Positions 34,540 through 43,227 of a DNA stretch of 64,000 bases are shown here, one piece after another; the stretch's first letter is position 1, and each line of letters begins with the position of its first letter. Below the pieces are notes generated by a model. It searched no databases. It saw only the letters and a program-made list of their open reading frames with translations, and had not been told where the DNA came from. Source of the stretch: Deltaproteobacteria bacterium (lineage in GTDB: Bacteria > Myxococcota_A > Polyangia > Polyangiales > Sandaracinaceae); contig JAFLCL010000011.1 in NCBI GenBank assembly GCA_017303575.1, positions 1-64,000 on the forward strand, read 5' to 3'. The translations under genes and the position numbers were made by a program.

Positions 34540-36248
34540 TCACGCGGCGTCGCGCGACGCGAGCAGCCACGTGCGCATCTCGCCCTTGCCCTTCACGGCG
34601 ATCACGCCGCGGTCCTCGATCGCGAGCGCGCCGTCGAGCGCCTGCGCGGTGACGTCCGAGACCTGCACGCGGCCCGGCATGCCCGTGGACTCCATGCGCG
34701 AGGCGGTGTTCACGGTGTCGCCCCAGATGTCGTAGATGAACTTCTTCTTGCCGATCACCCCGGCCACCGCGGGCCCGCTGTGGATGCCGATACGGATGCC
34801 GAGCTCGGTGTTGAACGCGCGGATCTCGTCGAGCATGTCGAGCGCCATCGTGGCGACGGCCACGGCGTGATCGGGACGTGGCTCGGGCACACCCGCGACG
34901 ACCATGTACGCGTCGCCGATCGTCTTGATCTTCTCGAGCCCGTGCCGCTCCGCGAGCGTGTCGAAGCGCGAGAACACGTCGTTGAGCACCACCACGAGCT
35001 CGGTCGCCGGCACCTTCGACGAGAGCGTCGTGAAGCCCACGATGTCGGCGAACAACACGGTGACCGAGTCGAACGCGTCGGCGATCGTGCCCTCGCCGTG
35101 CTTGAGCCGCTCGGCGATCGGCCCCGGCAGCACGTTGCGCAAGAGGCGCTCGGCCTTGGCGCGCTCGCCCTCGAGCTCGGTGTTGAGGCGCTCGAGCGAC
35201 GTCAGCATCTCGTTCACCGTGCGCGCGAGGTTGCCGAGCTCGTCACCGCCCGAGACGGACACCCGCAGCGAGTGATCGCGGGCCGCGCCGACCGCGCCGA
35301 CCTCCACGCCGAGGTGCATCACGCGACGCAGGATCGTGCGCTCGAGGAGCAGGAGCACGATGAGGCCGAACGCGAGGCACGCGACGCCCACCGAGGCTGC
35401 GATGAAGTTCGCGTCCGCACGGCCCTCCGCGTACACGGTGCGCGGCACGAGCACACGGAGCACCGCGACGGGCGTGCCGTGCAGGTCACGCACGAGCGCG
35501 TGCGCGGCGAGCCTCTCGTCGTCGATGGGCGCGATGTGATGGGCGCCGGGCGCGAGGCCGCGAACGATGTCGAGGTGGGCGCGCAGATCCTCGGGCACCT
35601 CGCCGTCGAGCGGGATGATCGAGAGCGCGAGGCGCACGCGCTCCGCGAGCTCGGCCACGGGCTCGGCCGCGAGCGATCGACGAGGAGCAGCGTACCGCGC
35701 CGCTCGCCCGTCTCGGCGCTGGTGAGGATCGCGTGGGTGCCCACGAGGAAGAGACCGCCGCTCGTGCGCACGATGCCGGAGGCCGCTCGTGCACCGAGCA
35801 CGTCGTCGCCCTCGGGCAGGAGCTCTCGGATCGGGACCGGCGTCGCGCGCGGCTCGCCCTCGCCCACGAAGCGCGTCTCGTAGCGCGGCGCGCCGTCCGG
35901 GCGGGCGATGACCGCAAGCTCGAGGCGGTTCTCGGTGAACATCGCGTCCGAGAAGTTCGAGGTCACGAACTCGCTCTCGGGCCCCTGCGTGTCGTCCGCC
36001 ACGAAGGCATACGTCTCGTCCCACACGCCGTAGTCGCGGGCCATCGCGCCCACGGCCTCGATCTCCGCGTCGATCGTGTTGCGGGCGGCGTCCAGATCGT
36101 CGGCCGCGAGCTGTCGCTCGATCGCCGCGAAGCGCTCGAGGATGTGCGCGCGCAGCGGAAAGCAGATGACGAGCACGAGGCCGAGCGTCGCGACGAGCAC
36201 GACGAGGACCATCTTGGTGCGGAGCGAGCGGGAGGAGGTCGTTCCCAT
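34540..36248 (-). pseudogene. Receptor adenylate/guanylate cyclase (CHASE4-HAMP-CYCc) split by a frameshift
   Basis: Two overlapping frames together make a complete receptor cyclase. The first (from ATG 36248) holds a transmembrane helix and a CHASE4-like sensor with GVWDETYAFVADD. The second (to 34540) holds the second membrane helix, a HAMP region and a class III cyclase domain with intact residues (FADIVGFTTL, KTIGDAYMV, WGDTVNTASRMES). The frames join at about 35665-35682, where GATCGCTCGCGGCC looks like the loss of one 4-base unit from a CGCTCGCT-type repeat. It may be a true mutation, a read error or programmed frameshifting. Confidence 0.75.
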
Positions 36249-36362
36249 CGGCGGCGATGCTACCAACGCCGCTCGCCTCGGCGCTTCGTCACGGCCTGGA
36301 ATTCAGGCCGTTTCAGCGCATCGCTCGCTGACGACGCGCTTGGCCTATCCTCGCGCTCCTTC

Positions 36363-37073
36363 GTGCGCGGCATCGACAAGTGGGTTGGCACGCCTGCGGG
36401 CCTGCGCGTCGCGAACGCGATCATCGACTACTTCTCCGCGACGATCGCAGGCCTCGAGCACGTGCCGCGCGAGGGCGGCGCGCTGCTGGTGGGCAACCAT
36501 GGCCTCTTCGGCCTCGATGCGTTCATCCTCGGCGCGCTCTTGTCGCGTGATCTGCGTCGCATGCCCACGTGGCTCGCGGAGCGTCACCTGTGGCGCAACC
36601 CGATCCTTCCTCGCGCGCTCGACTACGTGGGTGCGATCGTGGGCGAGCCCGAGGCCGCGCGGCGACACCTCGCGTCGGGCGAGCTCGTCGTCGTGTACCC
36701 CGGCGGCATCTACGACTCGTTCAAGACCTCGCGACAGCGCCATCGCCTGCAGTGGGGCGCGCGCGCTGGATTCGCGCGCGTCGCGATGCGCGCGGGCGTG
36801 CCCATCGTGCCCGTCGCGGCGTGCGGGATCGACGATGCCTACCGCGTGCTCGCGCGCGAGCCAGGCCTGGGCAAGCTGCTCTTCGGCGATGCTCGTTACA
36901 ACCTCCCGATCCCGCTCGGTCGCCGCGGGACGTTGATCCCCAAGCGAGTGCCCGTCGCGTTCCGCGTGCTCTCGCCGATCGACACGCGCGGCGATGCCCA
37001 TTCGACGGGCGACGTGGAGCGGGTGCGCGCAGCGACGCACGACGCGCTCTCACACGTCCTCGCCGATCACTGA
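36363..37073 (+). CDS. Lysophospholipid acyltransferase-like (PlsC fold) protein
   Basis: A 236-residue protein with the acyltransferase pattern GNHGLFGLD for the catalytic His-Asp motif (His and Asp five residues apart here, as in the DGAT2/TMEM68-like branch, rather than the usual four), then VYPGGIYDSF as the phosphate-binding block, and VPIVPVAACG. It transfers acyl chains to lysophospholipid or a related acceptor at the membrane. The start taken is GTG 36363; no ATG is nearby. Confidence 0.75.
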   Translation: MRGIDKWVGTPAGLRVANAIIDYFSATIAGLEHVPREGGALLVGNHGLFGLDAFILGALLSRDLRRMPTWLAERHLWRNPILPRALDYVGAIVGEPEAARRHLASGELVVVYPGGIYDSFKTSRQRHRLQWGARAGFARVAMRAGVPIVPVAACGIDDAYRVLAREPGLGKLLFGDARYNLPIPLGRRGTLIPKRVPVAFRVLSPIDTRGDAHSTGDVERVRAATHDALSHVLADH

Positions 37074-37114
37074 ACGCCCATCACGCAGCGCACGGCGCCT
37101 CGGAGGATCGCGAT

Positions 37115-37168
37115 CGTCCGTGGACGCTTCCGGACCGTCCGCGGACGGTTTGCCATCGTCCATGGACG
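37115..37168. promoter_or_regulatory. Three 12-bp palindromes spaced exactly 21 bp
   Basis: CGTCCGTGGACG (37115-37126), CGTCCGCGGACG (37136-37147) and CGTCCATGGACG (37157-37168) share the form CGTCC-NN-GGACG. Their centres, 37120.5, 37141.5 and 37162.5, are 21 bases apart, two helical turns, so they face the same side of the DNA. They lie in the gap between the acyltransferase stop and the membrane protein start. This is the pattern of cooperative operator sites for a dimeric regulator; the regulator is unknown. Confidence 0.7.
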
Positions 37169-37305
37169 GTGGGCGCGAGACGGTGCCGATGCTCCCCGCT
37201 CGAGGTCGGGGTCGTGCGGTCAGCGGCGCCGCGCGACCTCTCCGTGCGCTCTCGCGCGCCCAGGCACGAGGTGCGTCCTCGCAAGCGCTCGGGCAGGCTC
37301 TTCCG

Positions 37306-38220
37306 ATGGACGCCGTCCCGCGCGCCGTTCGCGCGCTCGAGCTCGTGTGCCTCACGTTCGTGGGGCTCGGGATGTCGCTGCCGTTCGTGTACCCGCTGGC
37401 CGTCTTCGCGCCCCATCGCGACGCGCTGGCGGCGTACACGATGGACGCGTCCTCGGCCGATGCTTCGCCCGCGCTCACCTACTGTCTGGGGATGACGGGC
37501 GGATCCATCGCGGGAAAGTGGCTCGCGCATTGGGCGGTCGTCCGCTTCGGTCTGCGCAGCGGGCATCGGTGGGCCTGGGACGCGACGGTGCACGGGTTGC
37601 TCGGCTGGCTCGTGCTCGACTCTGCGAGCTCCCTCCTTCACGGCGCGTGGGCCAACGTCGTGATGATCAACGTCTTGCCGCCGTTGCTCGTGGTGCCGTT
37701 GCTCGCGGCCACACGGCCCCGAACCGAGGCACGCGTGGCGGATGCACCGCGAAGCGCGGATGCACCGCGAAGCGCGCCCGCACGTGCGGCGCTCGCTGCG
37801 TCGATCGCGGGCATGGGCAGCGGCATCGTGATCGCGCTCCTCGGAGACACCGCGCTGTTCGCGCCGCTCCACGCCGCGTGGGGCGAGGCCCACTTCGGGG
37901 GCGAGCTCCCGAGCGGCGGGCATGCGCTCCTACGCTTCTTCCTCGGCCCGATCGGAGGCTCGACGCTCGGGCAGTTCATCTCGGTGTTCGCCCTCGTGCG
38001 CCACGCGCCCACGATCGACGAGCGTCGTGCGATCGGTTGGGCGCTCGCGTCGGTGCTGCTGTGGTTTCTGTTCGACAGCGGGGTGAGCCTCGCTTCGGGC
38101 GCGACCTTCAACGTGTGGATGGTGAACGTCCCGGCCGTGGTCGTCACCGCAGGCCCGCTGGCATGGGCGTGGTCGGCCGCGCCACCGTCGTCGCCGATCG
38201 GCTCAGAAGTCGGCGGGTAG
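37306..38220 (+). CDS. Polytopic membrane protein of unknown function
   Basis: A 304-residue protein with about seven hydrophobic segments in two similar halves; each half has a Gly-rich helix and conserved His/Asp (WDATVHGLLGWLVLDS in the first, GWALASVLLWFLFDS in the second), suggesting an internal repeat. The ATG at 37306 is chosen because the frame upstream is Arg/Ser shadow. It lies 138 bases after the palindrome array, its probable control site. Its end overlaps the convergent lipoprotein gene by 18 bases. Confidence 0.65.
   Translation: MDAVPRAVRALELVCLTFVGLGMSLPFVYPLAVFAPHRDALAAYTMDASSADASPALTYCLGMTGGSIAGKWLAHWAVVRFGLRSGHRWAWDATVHGLLGWLVLDSASSLLHGAWANVVMINVLPPLLVVPLLAATRPRTEARVADAPRSADAPRSAPARAALAASIAGMGSGIVIALLGDTALFAPLHAAWGEAHFGGELPSGGHALLRFFLGPIGGSTLGQFISVFALVRHAPTIDERRAIGWALASVLLWFLFDSGVSLASGATFNVWMVNVPAVVVTAGPLAWAWSAAPPSSPIGSEVGG
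37741..37776 (+). repeat. Perfect 18-bp tandem duplication
   Basis: GATGCACCGCGAAGCGCG occurs twice without a gap, encoding Asp-Ala-Pro-Arg-Ser-Ala twice in the loop between the two halves of the membrane protein. Being perfect, the duplication is recent. Confidence 0.85.
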
Positions 38221-38904
38221 GAGCGGGACACCGTGCGCGTCGTCGCGCGTACGCTCGTAGATCGCCTGGAGGTAGGGCTCGATCCGCTCGGGCCCGTCGA
38301 GCAGCGCATCGAGGTGGTACTGGTACTCGAGCCGCGTGAGGCTCGGATCGTCGGGGTGCGGGCTCGCGACCAACGAGCCCTCGAGCGTCGTGAGGATCGT
38401 GGTGCCCCACACCTTCTGCCAGCGCGAGGCCGTGAGCAGCGGCGCCTCGTCGGTGCCCTCGATCACCTCGTGTCGCCAGCAGATGCGGAAGTCCACGTCC
38501 ACCACGTCGTCGACGTGCACCTGCGTCTGGTAGAGGCCGTCACACTCCTCGGCGATCGGCTCGGGCAAGACGATGAAGGGTGGTGACGACGAGCTGGGAT
38601 CGCGGCCCGTCTGCGGGTTGCGGATCGCGCGCCACACCTCGGTGATGGGCGCGTGGATGCACGCGCGCGCATGGACGTTCGTGGATCGGCCGAGCTCCGG
38701 GCGCCGCGAGAACGTGATCGTCTCGGGGCACGGATCGCCGTCGATCGGCGGGGGCCACGCGGCCGCGTTGGGGCTCTCCCACGGCTCGAGACCCGACGGA
38801 AACGGTGTCGCCGTGGTGTCGAAGCAACCCGACACCACGGCGCTCGTGAGCACACCGAGGCCCCAGAGCCCCAGAAGAGAGAGCCTCGGACCGACGCGCG
38901 TCAC
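38203..38904 (-). CDS. Lipoprotein, possibly SRPBCC-like
   Basis: A 233-residue lipoprotein with lipobox VSGC (Cys 27). The mature domain starts with strand-helix-strand (NVHARACIHAPITEVWRAIRNP) and ends with a long helix (PERIEPYLQAIYERTRDDA), the layout of START/SRPBCC ligand-binding folds. It is the downstream partner of the lipoprotein gene at 38901, with a 4-base ATGA overlap. Confidence 0.6.
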   Translation of the reverse strand: MTRVGPRLSLLGLWGLGVLTSAVVSGCFDTTATPFPSGLEPWESPNAAAWPPPIDGDPCPETITFSRRPELGRSTNVHARACIHAPITEVWRAIRNPQTGRDPSSSSPPFIVLPEPIAEECDGLYQTQVHVDDVVDVDFRICWRHEVIEGTDEAPLLTASRWQKVWGTTILTTLEGSLVASPHPDDPSLTRLEYQYHLDALLDGPERIEPYLQAIYERTRDDAHGVPLLPADF

Positions 38905-39602
38905 TGCTGTTGGATGATCACTTCGCCGCCCGCCGTCCCGCCGGCCTGACCCGCGGGCACGACCTCACTGACGTAGCCCGACGACGGCGGGAACTGCGAC
39001 GCAGGCGCGGGCTCGGTCGCGCCGCACTGCGTGGCCTGCATCTGCCCGTTCGCGTCCTGCACCAGGCGCTGACACGTGGCCTGACACTGACCGACGCCCG
39101 CGAACTCGTACTGCACGAGGTAGACGGCGCCCGCGTAGGGCACCTGATCGAGGGCCGCGCCGCAGCCGCCATCGGACACGCGCTGGGTCACCGTCACGAG
39201 CTGCTGACGCGGGACCTGACGCGTGCAGTACACGGGGCCCTGACGGTTGTAGCCGCACTGGTAGCGCTGCGTGTCGTAGACCGTGCGCCATTCCTGCGTC
39301 TGGATGAAGTGATAGAACTCGGTCTCGAAGCCGTACTGCAGGCCCTCGGGCCGCACGCGCATCGTGCCCTGTCGCACGCCGCCGCCGCCCTCGCTGAGCG
39401 TCACGGCCTCGCCGTTGATGGTGACGATCTCGTCGACGTTGGTGCCGAGCGTCGCGTGGTGGACGACGCGGATCTGCACGTCCGCGTGGGGCTCCTCGGG
39501 GCTCGGCTGCGAGTAGCGACGTACGCAACCGACGCTGGTGAGCGCGCCGAGCGCGAGTGCGCCGAGGGCAGCGCGTGCGAGGAGAGACGATGGATGGGTC
39601 AT
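38901..39602 (-). CDS. Lipoprotein of unknown function
   Basis: A 233-residue lipoprotein with lipobox SVGC (Cys 26), then an all-beta domain with several Cys (QRYQCGYNRQGPVYC, GVGQCQATCQRLV) and a Gln/Gly-rich tail. No family recognised. Overlaps the next lipoprotein gene by 4 bases, so the two are made together and may form a complex. Confidence 0.6.
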   Translation of the reverse strand: MTHPSSLLARAALGALALGALTSVGCVRRYSQPSPEEPHADVQIRVVHHATLGTNVDEIVTINGEAVTLSEGGGGVRQGTMRVRPEGLQYGFETEFYHFIQTQEWRTVYDTQRYQCGYNRQGPVYCTRQVPRQQLVTVTQRVSDGGCGAALDQVPYAGAVYLVQYEFAGVGQCQATCQRLVQDANGQMQATQCGATEPAPASQFPPSSGYVSEVVPAGQAGGTAGGEVIIQQQ

Positions 39603-39828
39603 GGTGGCTGTGTCCTGAGGTCGGCGTGCGAACCGGGCAGCGCCGTGTGCTCGTCGCGCTTTGCGACGCGCATGCCAGAGGCGATCTTCACCGCGTTCTC
39701 TCGCGAGGGCCCGGTCCGTGGCAAGGCCCCTCGGTGGGTTCGAGTGAACGACGCTTCACGAGGCCTCTGCGCGAGCGTGAACGCGCCTTGACCCCCCTCG
39801 GACCGACGCATAGCGTTGCGGCCCTCGA

Positions 39829-40413
39829 ATGTTGGGCCTCCTCGCTCCTACGGACCCTGCCTGGGTCGATGCCGTCGAAGGCGATCTCGACCGCATGCTG
39901 CGGGACCACGCCCACTGCGAGCTGAAGGCTGCACAGAGCGCGCTCTCGCTGGTGGCGCGCTTCGCCGGCGAGCACCCGGAGCTGGTGGCGCCGCTGGTCG
40001 CGCTCGCGCACGAGGAGACGGAGCACTTCGATCAGGTGCACGGTCACATCCGCGCGCGCGGCGGCACCATGAGCCTGCCCGACAGCGATCTCTACGTGGC
40101 CTCGCTCCGCAAGGCAGCGAGCAAGGATCACGGCGATCTGCCGGTGCTGCTCGATCGGCTGCTCGTCTCGGCGCTCGTCGAGGCCCGCTCGTGTGAGCGC
40201 TTCAAGCTGCTCTCGGAGCGGCTGAAGGACGCGTCGCTGCGCGAGTTCTACAAGGACTTGATGGCCTCCGAGGCCCGACATTTCAGGCTCTTCGCGCGCT
40301 TGGCGGAAGAGCGATTCGGCGAGCACGAGACGCGCGCGCGCCTCGCGATCCTCGCGGAGCGGGAGGCCGACCTCGCGGGGTCTCTCCCGCTCGGACCCAC
40401 GGTGCACGGGTGA
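39829..40413 (+). CDS. miaE: tRNA-(ms2io6A)-hydroxylase-like diiron protein
   Basis: A 194-residue ferritin-like helical protein. The diiron ligands appear in DHAHCELKAAQ, HEETEHFDQVH, EARSCERFKLL and SEARHFRLF, matching MiaE, which hydroxylates the isoprenyl group of ms2i6A37 in tRNA. No miaA or miaB is nearby. The stop overlaps the GTG start of lepB by 4 bases. The MiaE call is by motif pattern. Confidence 0.88.
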   Translation: MLGLLAPTDPAWVDAVEGDLDRMLRDHAHCELKAAQSALSLVARFAGEHPELVAPLVALAHEETEHFDQVHGHIRARGGTMSLPDSDLYVASLRKAASKDHGDLPVLLDRLLVSALVEARSCERFKLLSERLKDASLREFYKDLMASEARHFRLFARLAEERFGEHETRARLAILAEREADLAGSLPLGPTVHG

Positions 40414-41279
40414 GCGAGAGCGAACGCAGCGCGAGCGAGGCCGACGAGGCCGAGATCAAGACGAGCGCGAAGGACGACGAGGCGGCCGCAGCGGACGCCG
40501 GTGCGGGCACGGCCAAGGCCGAGGGGAAGGCCGAAGGCAGCGCGCCCAAGGCGGAGGCCAGCAAGCCCACCGTGCCCAGCACGACCAAGCCCGCTGCGCC
40601 CAAGACGCCGCCGCAAGAGGTGGACTCGTTCCGCTCGAACGTCCGCACGATCGCGGGCGCGTTCCTCGTCGCGATCTTCATCCGCGTCGTGGTGTTCGAG
40701 GCCTTCGAGATCGAGGGCCCTTCGATGGAGCCCACGTTCGTGAACGGCGATCGCGTGATCGTCGCGAAGTACCCCTTCGGCCTCTTCCTCCCGTTCATGA
40801 ACGAGGCGGTCGTGAGCTGGGGCATGCCCAACGCCGGCGACGTGGTGATCGTGCGGAGCCCCGCCGACAACGTCGACATCGTGAAGCGCGTGATCGGCGT
40901 GCCTGGCGATCGCGTCGAGATCCGCGACGACGTCGTGTACCGCAACGGCGAGGCGATCCGCACCCGCGAGCTCGGTCCCTGCCGCGAAGAAGAGAGCTCC
41001 GAGGATCCGGGCATCTGCGTCTGGTACGAGGAGCGCATCGATGGCGTCCTCCACCGCACGAGCACGAGCGTGATCGAGCCGCCGTCCTCGCTCTCGGAGC
41101 GCGAGGTGCCTCCGGGCCACGTGTTCGTGCTCGGTGATCACCGCGATCGCTCGAACGACTCGCGCAACCCCGCGGTGGGCATGATCCCCGTGGGCCGCAT
41201 CAAGGGCCGCGCGGTCGCGATCTACTGGTCGAGCGACGAAGAGGTCCGCTGGGATCGGTTCTTCACCGGCGTCCAGTGA
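40410..41279 (+). CDS. lepB: Signal peptidase I
   Basis: A 289-residue inner-membrane protease that removes signal peptides of exported proteins. The Ser/Lys dyad is Ser105 (EGPSMEPTF) and Lys159 (DIVKRVIGVPGD); the C-terminal box is VLGDHRDRSNDSR. A charged Ala/Lys/Glu-rich cytosolic extension (about 65 residues) comes before the membrane helix (77-97), longer than usual. Start GTG overlaps miaE. The many lipoproteins here use signal peptidase II instead. Confidence 0.93.
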   Translation: MSESERSASEADEAEIKTSAKDDEAAAADAGAGTAKAEGKAEGSAPKAEASKPTVPSTTKPAAPKTPPQEVDSFRSNVRTIAGAFLVAIFIRVVVFEAFEIEGPSMEPTFVNGDRVIVAKYPFGLFLPFMNEAVVSWGMPNAGDVVIVRSPADNVDIVKRVIGVPGDRVEIRDDVVYRNGEAIRTRELGPCREEESSEDPGICVWYEERIDGVLHRTSTSVIEPPSSLSEREVPPGHVFVLGDHRDRSNDSRNPAVGMIPVGRIKGRAVAIYWSSDEEVRWDRFFTGVQ

Positions 41280-41292
41280 TCCGTCGGCCCGC

Positions 41293-41962
41293 GTGCATCG
41301 CGGGCTCGTGGCGGGGACGATGGTGCGCGGCGAGATCCACCAGGCGACGCTCGAGTCGCTGCAGCTCGAGGCGCGCGGCACGTCGGGCTGCGTGTACGCC
41401 GGCGGTGTGGTCGGGCACGCGACGGGAGTGACCATCGGCGAGATCGCCGTGAGCGGCTCGCTCCTCCCGAGCGAAGGCGGCTACGGGGGCGCGTTCGGGC
41501 TCCTGGGCGATCGATCGATGGTGTCCGATCTGCGCATCACGATGAGCGTGCCGGACGTGATGAGCGCGGTGTGCGACGGACACGGAGGCGCCGTGGGTCA
41601 GCTGCGCGGCGACGCGCAGGTCCGCGCGTGCTGGTCGTCGGCGACGTCGCCGGCGGCGGCGGGCTCGTGGGCGACGTGATGAGCGGGGTCTCTTCAGCAG
41701 CGCCGTCGTCGGTCCGCATCCGGGCTTGCCCGAGGTGTACGTCCGAACCTGCTCCGACTTCGGGAGCGCGGACCTCCACCACCTCGACGACGGCACCCCC
41801 GACGTCATGCGCGCGTGCCCGGTGCCTGGCACGGCCCACGTGGCGATCGACTACTTCTACACGCCGACCAACGCGCCGATGACGAGCTGGGACTTCACCT
41901 CCGTGTGGGACGCCAGCCCGGTCTCACTGCCGACGCTCCGCCGTGTCCCACCCCTTCCCTGA
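41293..41962 (+). pseudogene. Decayed fragment of a GLUG-repeat adhesin-like gene
   Basis: Three successive frames hold pieces of one protein. The first (41293 to about 41625) reads GLUG-like text such as GGVVGHATGVTIGEIAVSGS and GGAFGLLGDRSMVSDLRI. The second (about 41625-41685) has GGLVGDVMSG. The third (about 41686-41962) has VYVRTCSDFG and the ending WDFTSVWD, as in proteins that close with a W-F-VW motif after GLUG repeats. No start or signal peptide is seen; the remnant begins 14 bases after the lepB stop. Two frameshifts and a missing 5' end mark a pseudogene. Confidence 0.6.
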
Positions 41963-42024
41963 GCCGCAGCTCCGTGAGGAGTGCCTCTCGCGTGCGCTGC
42001 GAGGCTCGTGCTAGAGCGCGCGCC

Positions 42025-43221
42025 ATGGCGACGATGGTGCAGGCCGTTCGTATGGCCCTTCACGTGGGCGAGACCAAGCTCGGTGTCACCGACATCTTCG
42101 GCGAGGACGTGGGCCCGCCGCTCGGTGGTGTGTTCACGGCGTCGCAGGGCCTTCGCACCGCGTGGAACACGCCGCTCGACGAGCGCGGCATCATCGGCAC
42201 CGCGATGGGCCTCGCGATGGCGGGGCAGAAGCCCGTCTGCGAGATCCAGTTCTGCGACTACGCGTTCAACACGGTCGACCTGCTGAAGGTCGCGGGGAAC
42301 ACGTACTGGGCCTCGGGCGGAGACTGGAACCTGCCGCTCGTGATGATGACGCCCGTGGGCGCAGGCATCCACGGCTCGCTCTATCACTCGCACTCGTTCG
42401 ACGCGCAGGCGACGCGCACGCCGGGCTGGAAGATCGTGATGCCGAGCAACCCGCGCGACGCGTACGGCTTGCTGCTCTCGGCGATCGACGATCCGAACCC
42501 CGTGATGGTGCTGATCCCCAAGGCCCTCATGCGCAGCAAGGCGGCAGGGCCCGACGAGCTCATCCCCGGCGAGCCCGAGGACGCGCGCGCGCTCGGCAAG
42601 ATGATCGATGCGCCGATCGGCTCGCGCGAGGGCTGGGAGCCCGAGTGGCCCGACACCGCGATCGAGAAGATCCCGCTCGGCGTCGCCAAGACCGTGCGCA
42701 GCGGACGCGACGTCTCGGTGTTCACGTACGGCCGCATGGTCCACGTGTGCAAGCGCGCCGCGGAGGAGCTCGCCGAGGAGGGCATCGACGTGGAGCTCGT
42801 CGATCTGCGCACGCTCCACCCCTACGACTGGGCCGCGATCGCGACGTCGATCCGGAAGACCGGCCGCGCTGTCTTCGCGAACGAGGACACCGAGGTCACG
42901 AACTTCGGCGAGCACCTGATCCGTCGCGCGATCGAGGAGCTGTGGGACGCGCTCACCACGGCGCCCGTGCTCGAGGCGGGCAAGCACCTGCCAGGCGTGG
43001 GCCTCGCGGACAACCTCGAGAACGCGTCGGTGCCGGGCCTCGCTTCGGTGAAGTCCGCGATCCGTCGCGCGAGGGAGGGCACCAAGCGACGCGCCGACGT
43101 GCCGCGCGACCGCAAGCACGCGTCGAGCTTCGCGTTCACGCACGTGGACTTCGATCCCGGCTCGGGCCCCGTCTCGCGCGAGATGTTCGCCGCGATGGAC
43201 CGCGCCCACCGTCATCGTTGA
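42025..43221 (+). CDS. 2-oxo-acid dehydrogenase E1 component, beta subunit
   Basis: A 398-residue protein with the transketolase-type pyrimidine domain and C-terminal domain of E1-beta: FGEDVGPPLGGVFTASQGL, GAGIHGSLYHSHSFDA, MPSNPRDAYGLLLSAI and VELVDLRTLHPYDW. In such proteins the Glu near the start (IFGEDVG) activates the ThDP cofactor. It is longer than most (about 325-340) owing to an insert around residues 185-215. No E1-alpha or E2 gene is beside it, so its partner must be elsewhere. Either a pyruvate or branched-chain complex is possible. Confidence 0.87.
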   Translation: MATMVQAVRMALHVGETKLGVTDIFGEDVGPPLGGVFTASQGLRTAWNTPLDERGIIGTAMGLAMAGQKPVCEIQFCDYAFNTVDLLKVAGNTYWASGGDWNLPLVMMTPVGAGIHGSLYHSHSFDAQATRTPGWKIVMPSNPRDAYGLLLSAIDDPNPVMVLIPKALMRSKAAGPDELIPGEPEDARALGKMIDAPIGSREGWEPEWPDTAIEKIPLGVAKTVRSGRDVSVFTYGRMVHVCKRAAEELAEEGIDVELVDLRTLHPYDWAAIATSIRKTGRAVFANEDTEVTNFGEHLIRRAIEELWDALTTAPVLEAGKHLPGVGLADNLENASVPGLASVKSAIRRAREGTKRRADVPRDRKHASSFAFTHVDFDPGSGPVSREMFAAMDRAHRHR

Positions 43222-43227
43222 GGGGGA

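Noticed and set aside
37081-37200. Periodic coding shadow explaining the palindromes
   Set aside because: A minus-strand frame does read a 7-residue period here, but it is a shadow frame; the palindromes are symmetric at the DNA level.
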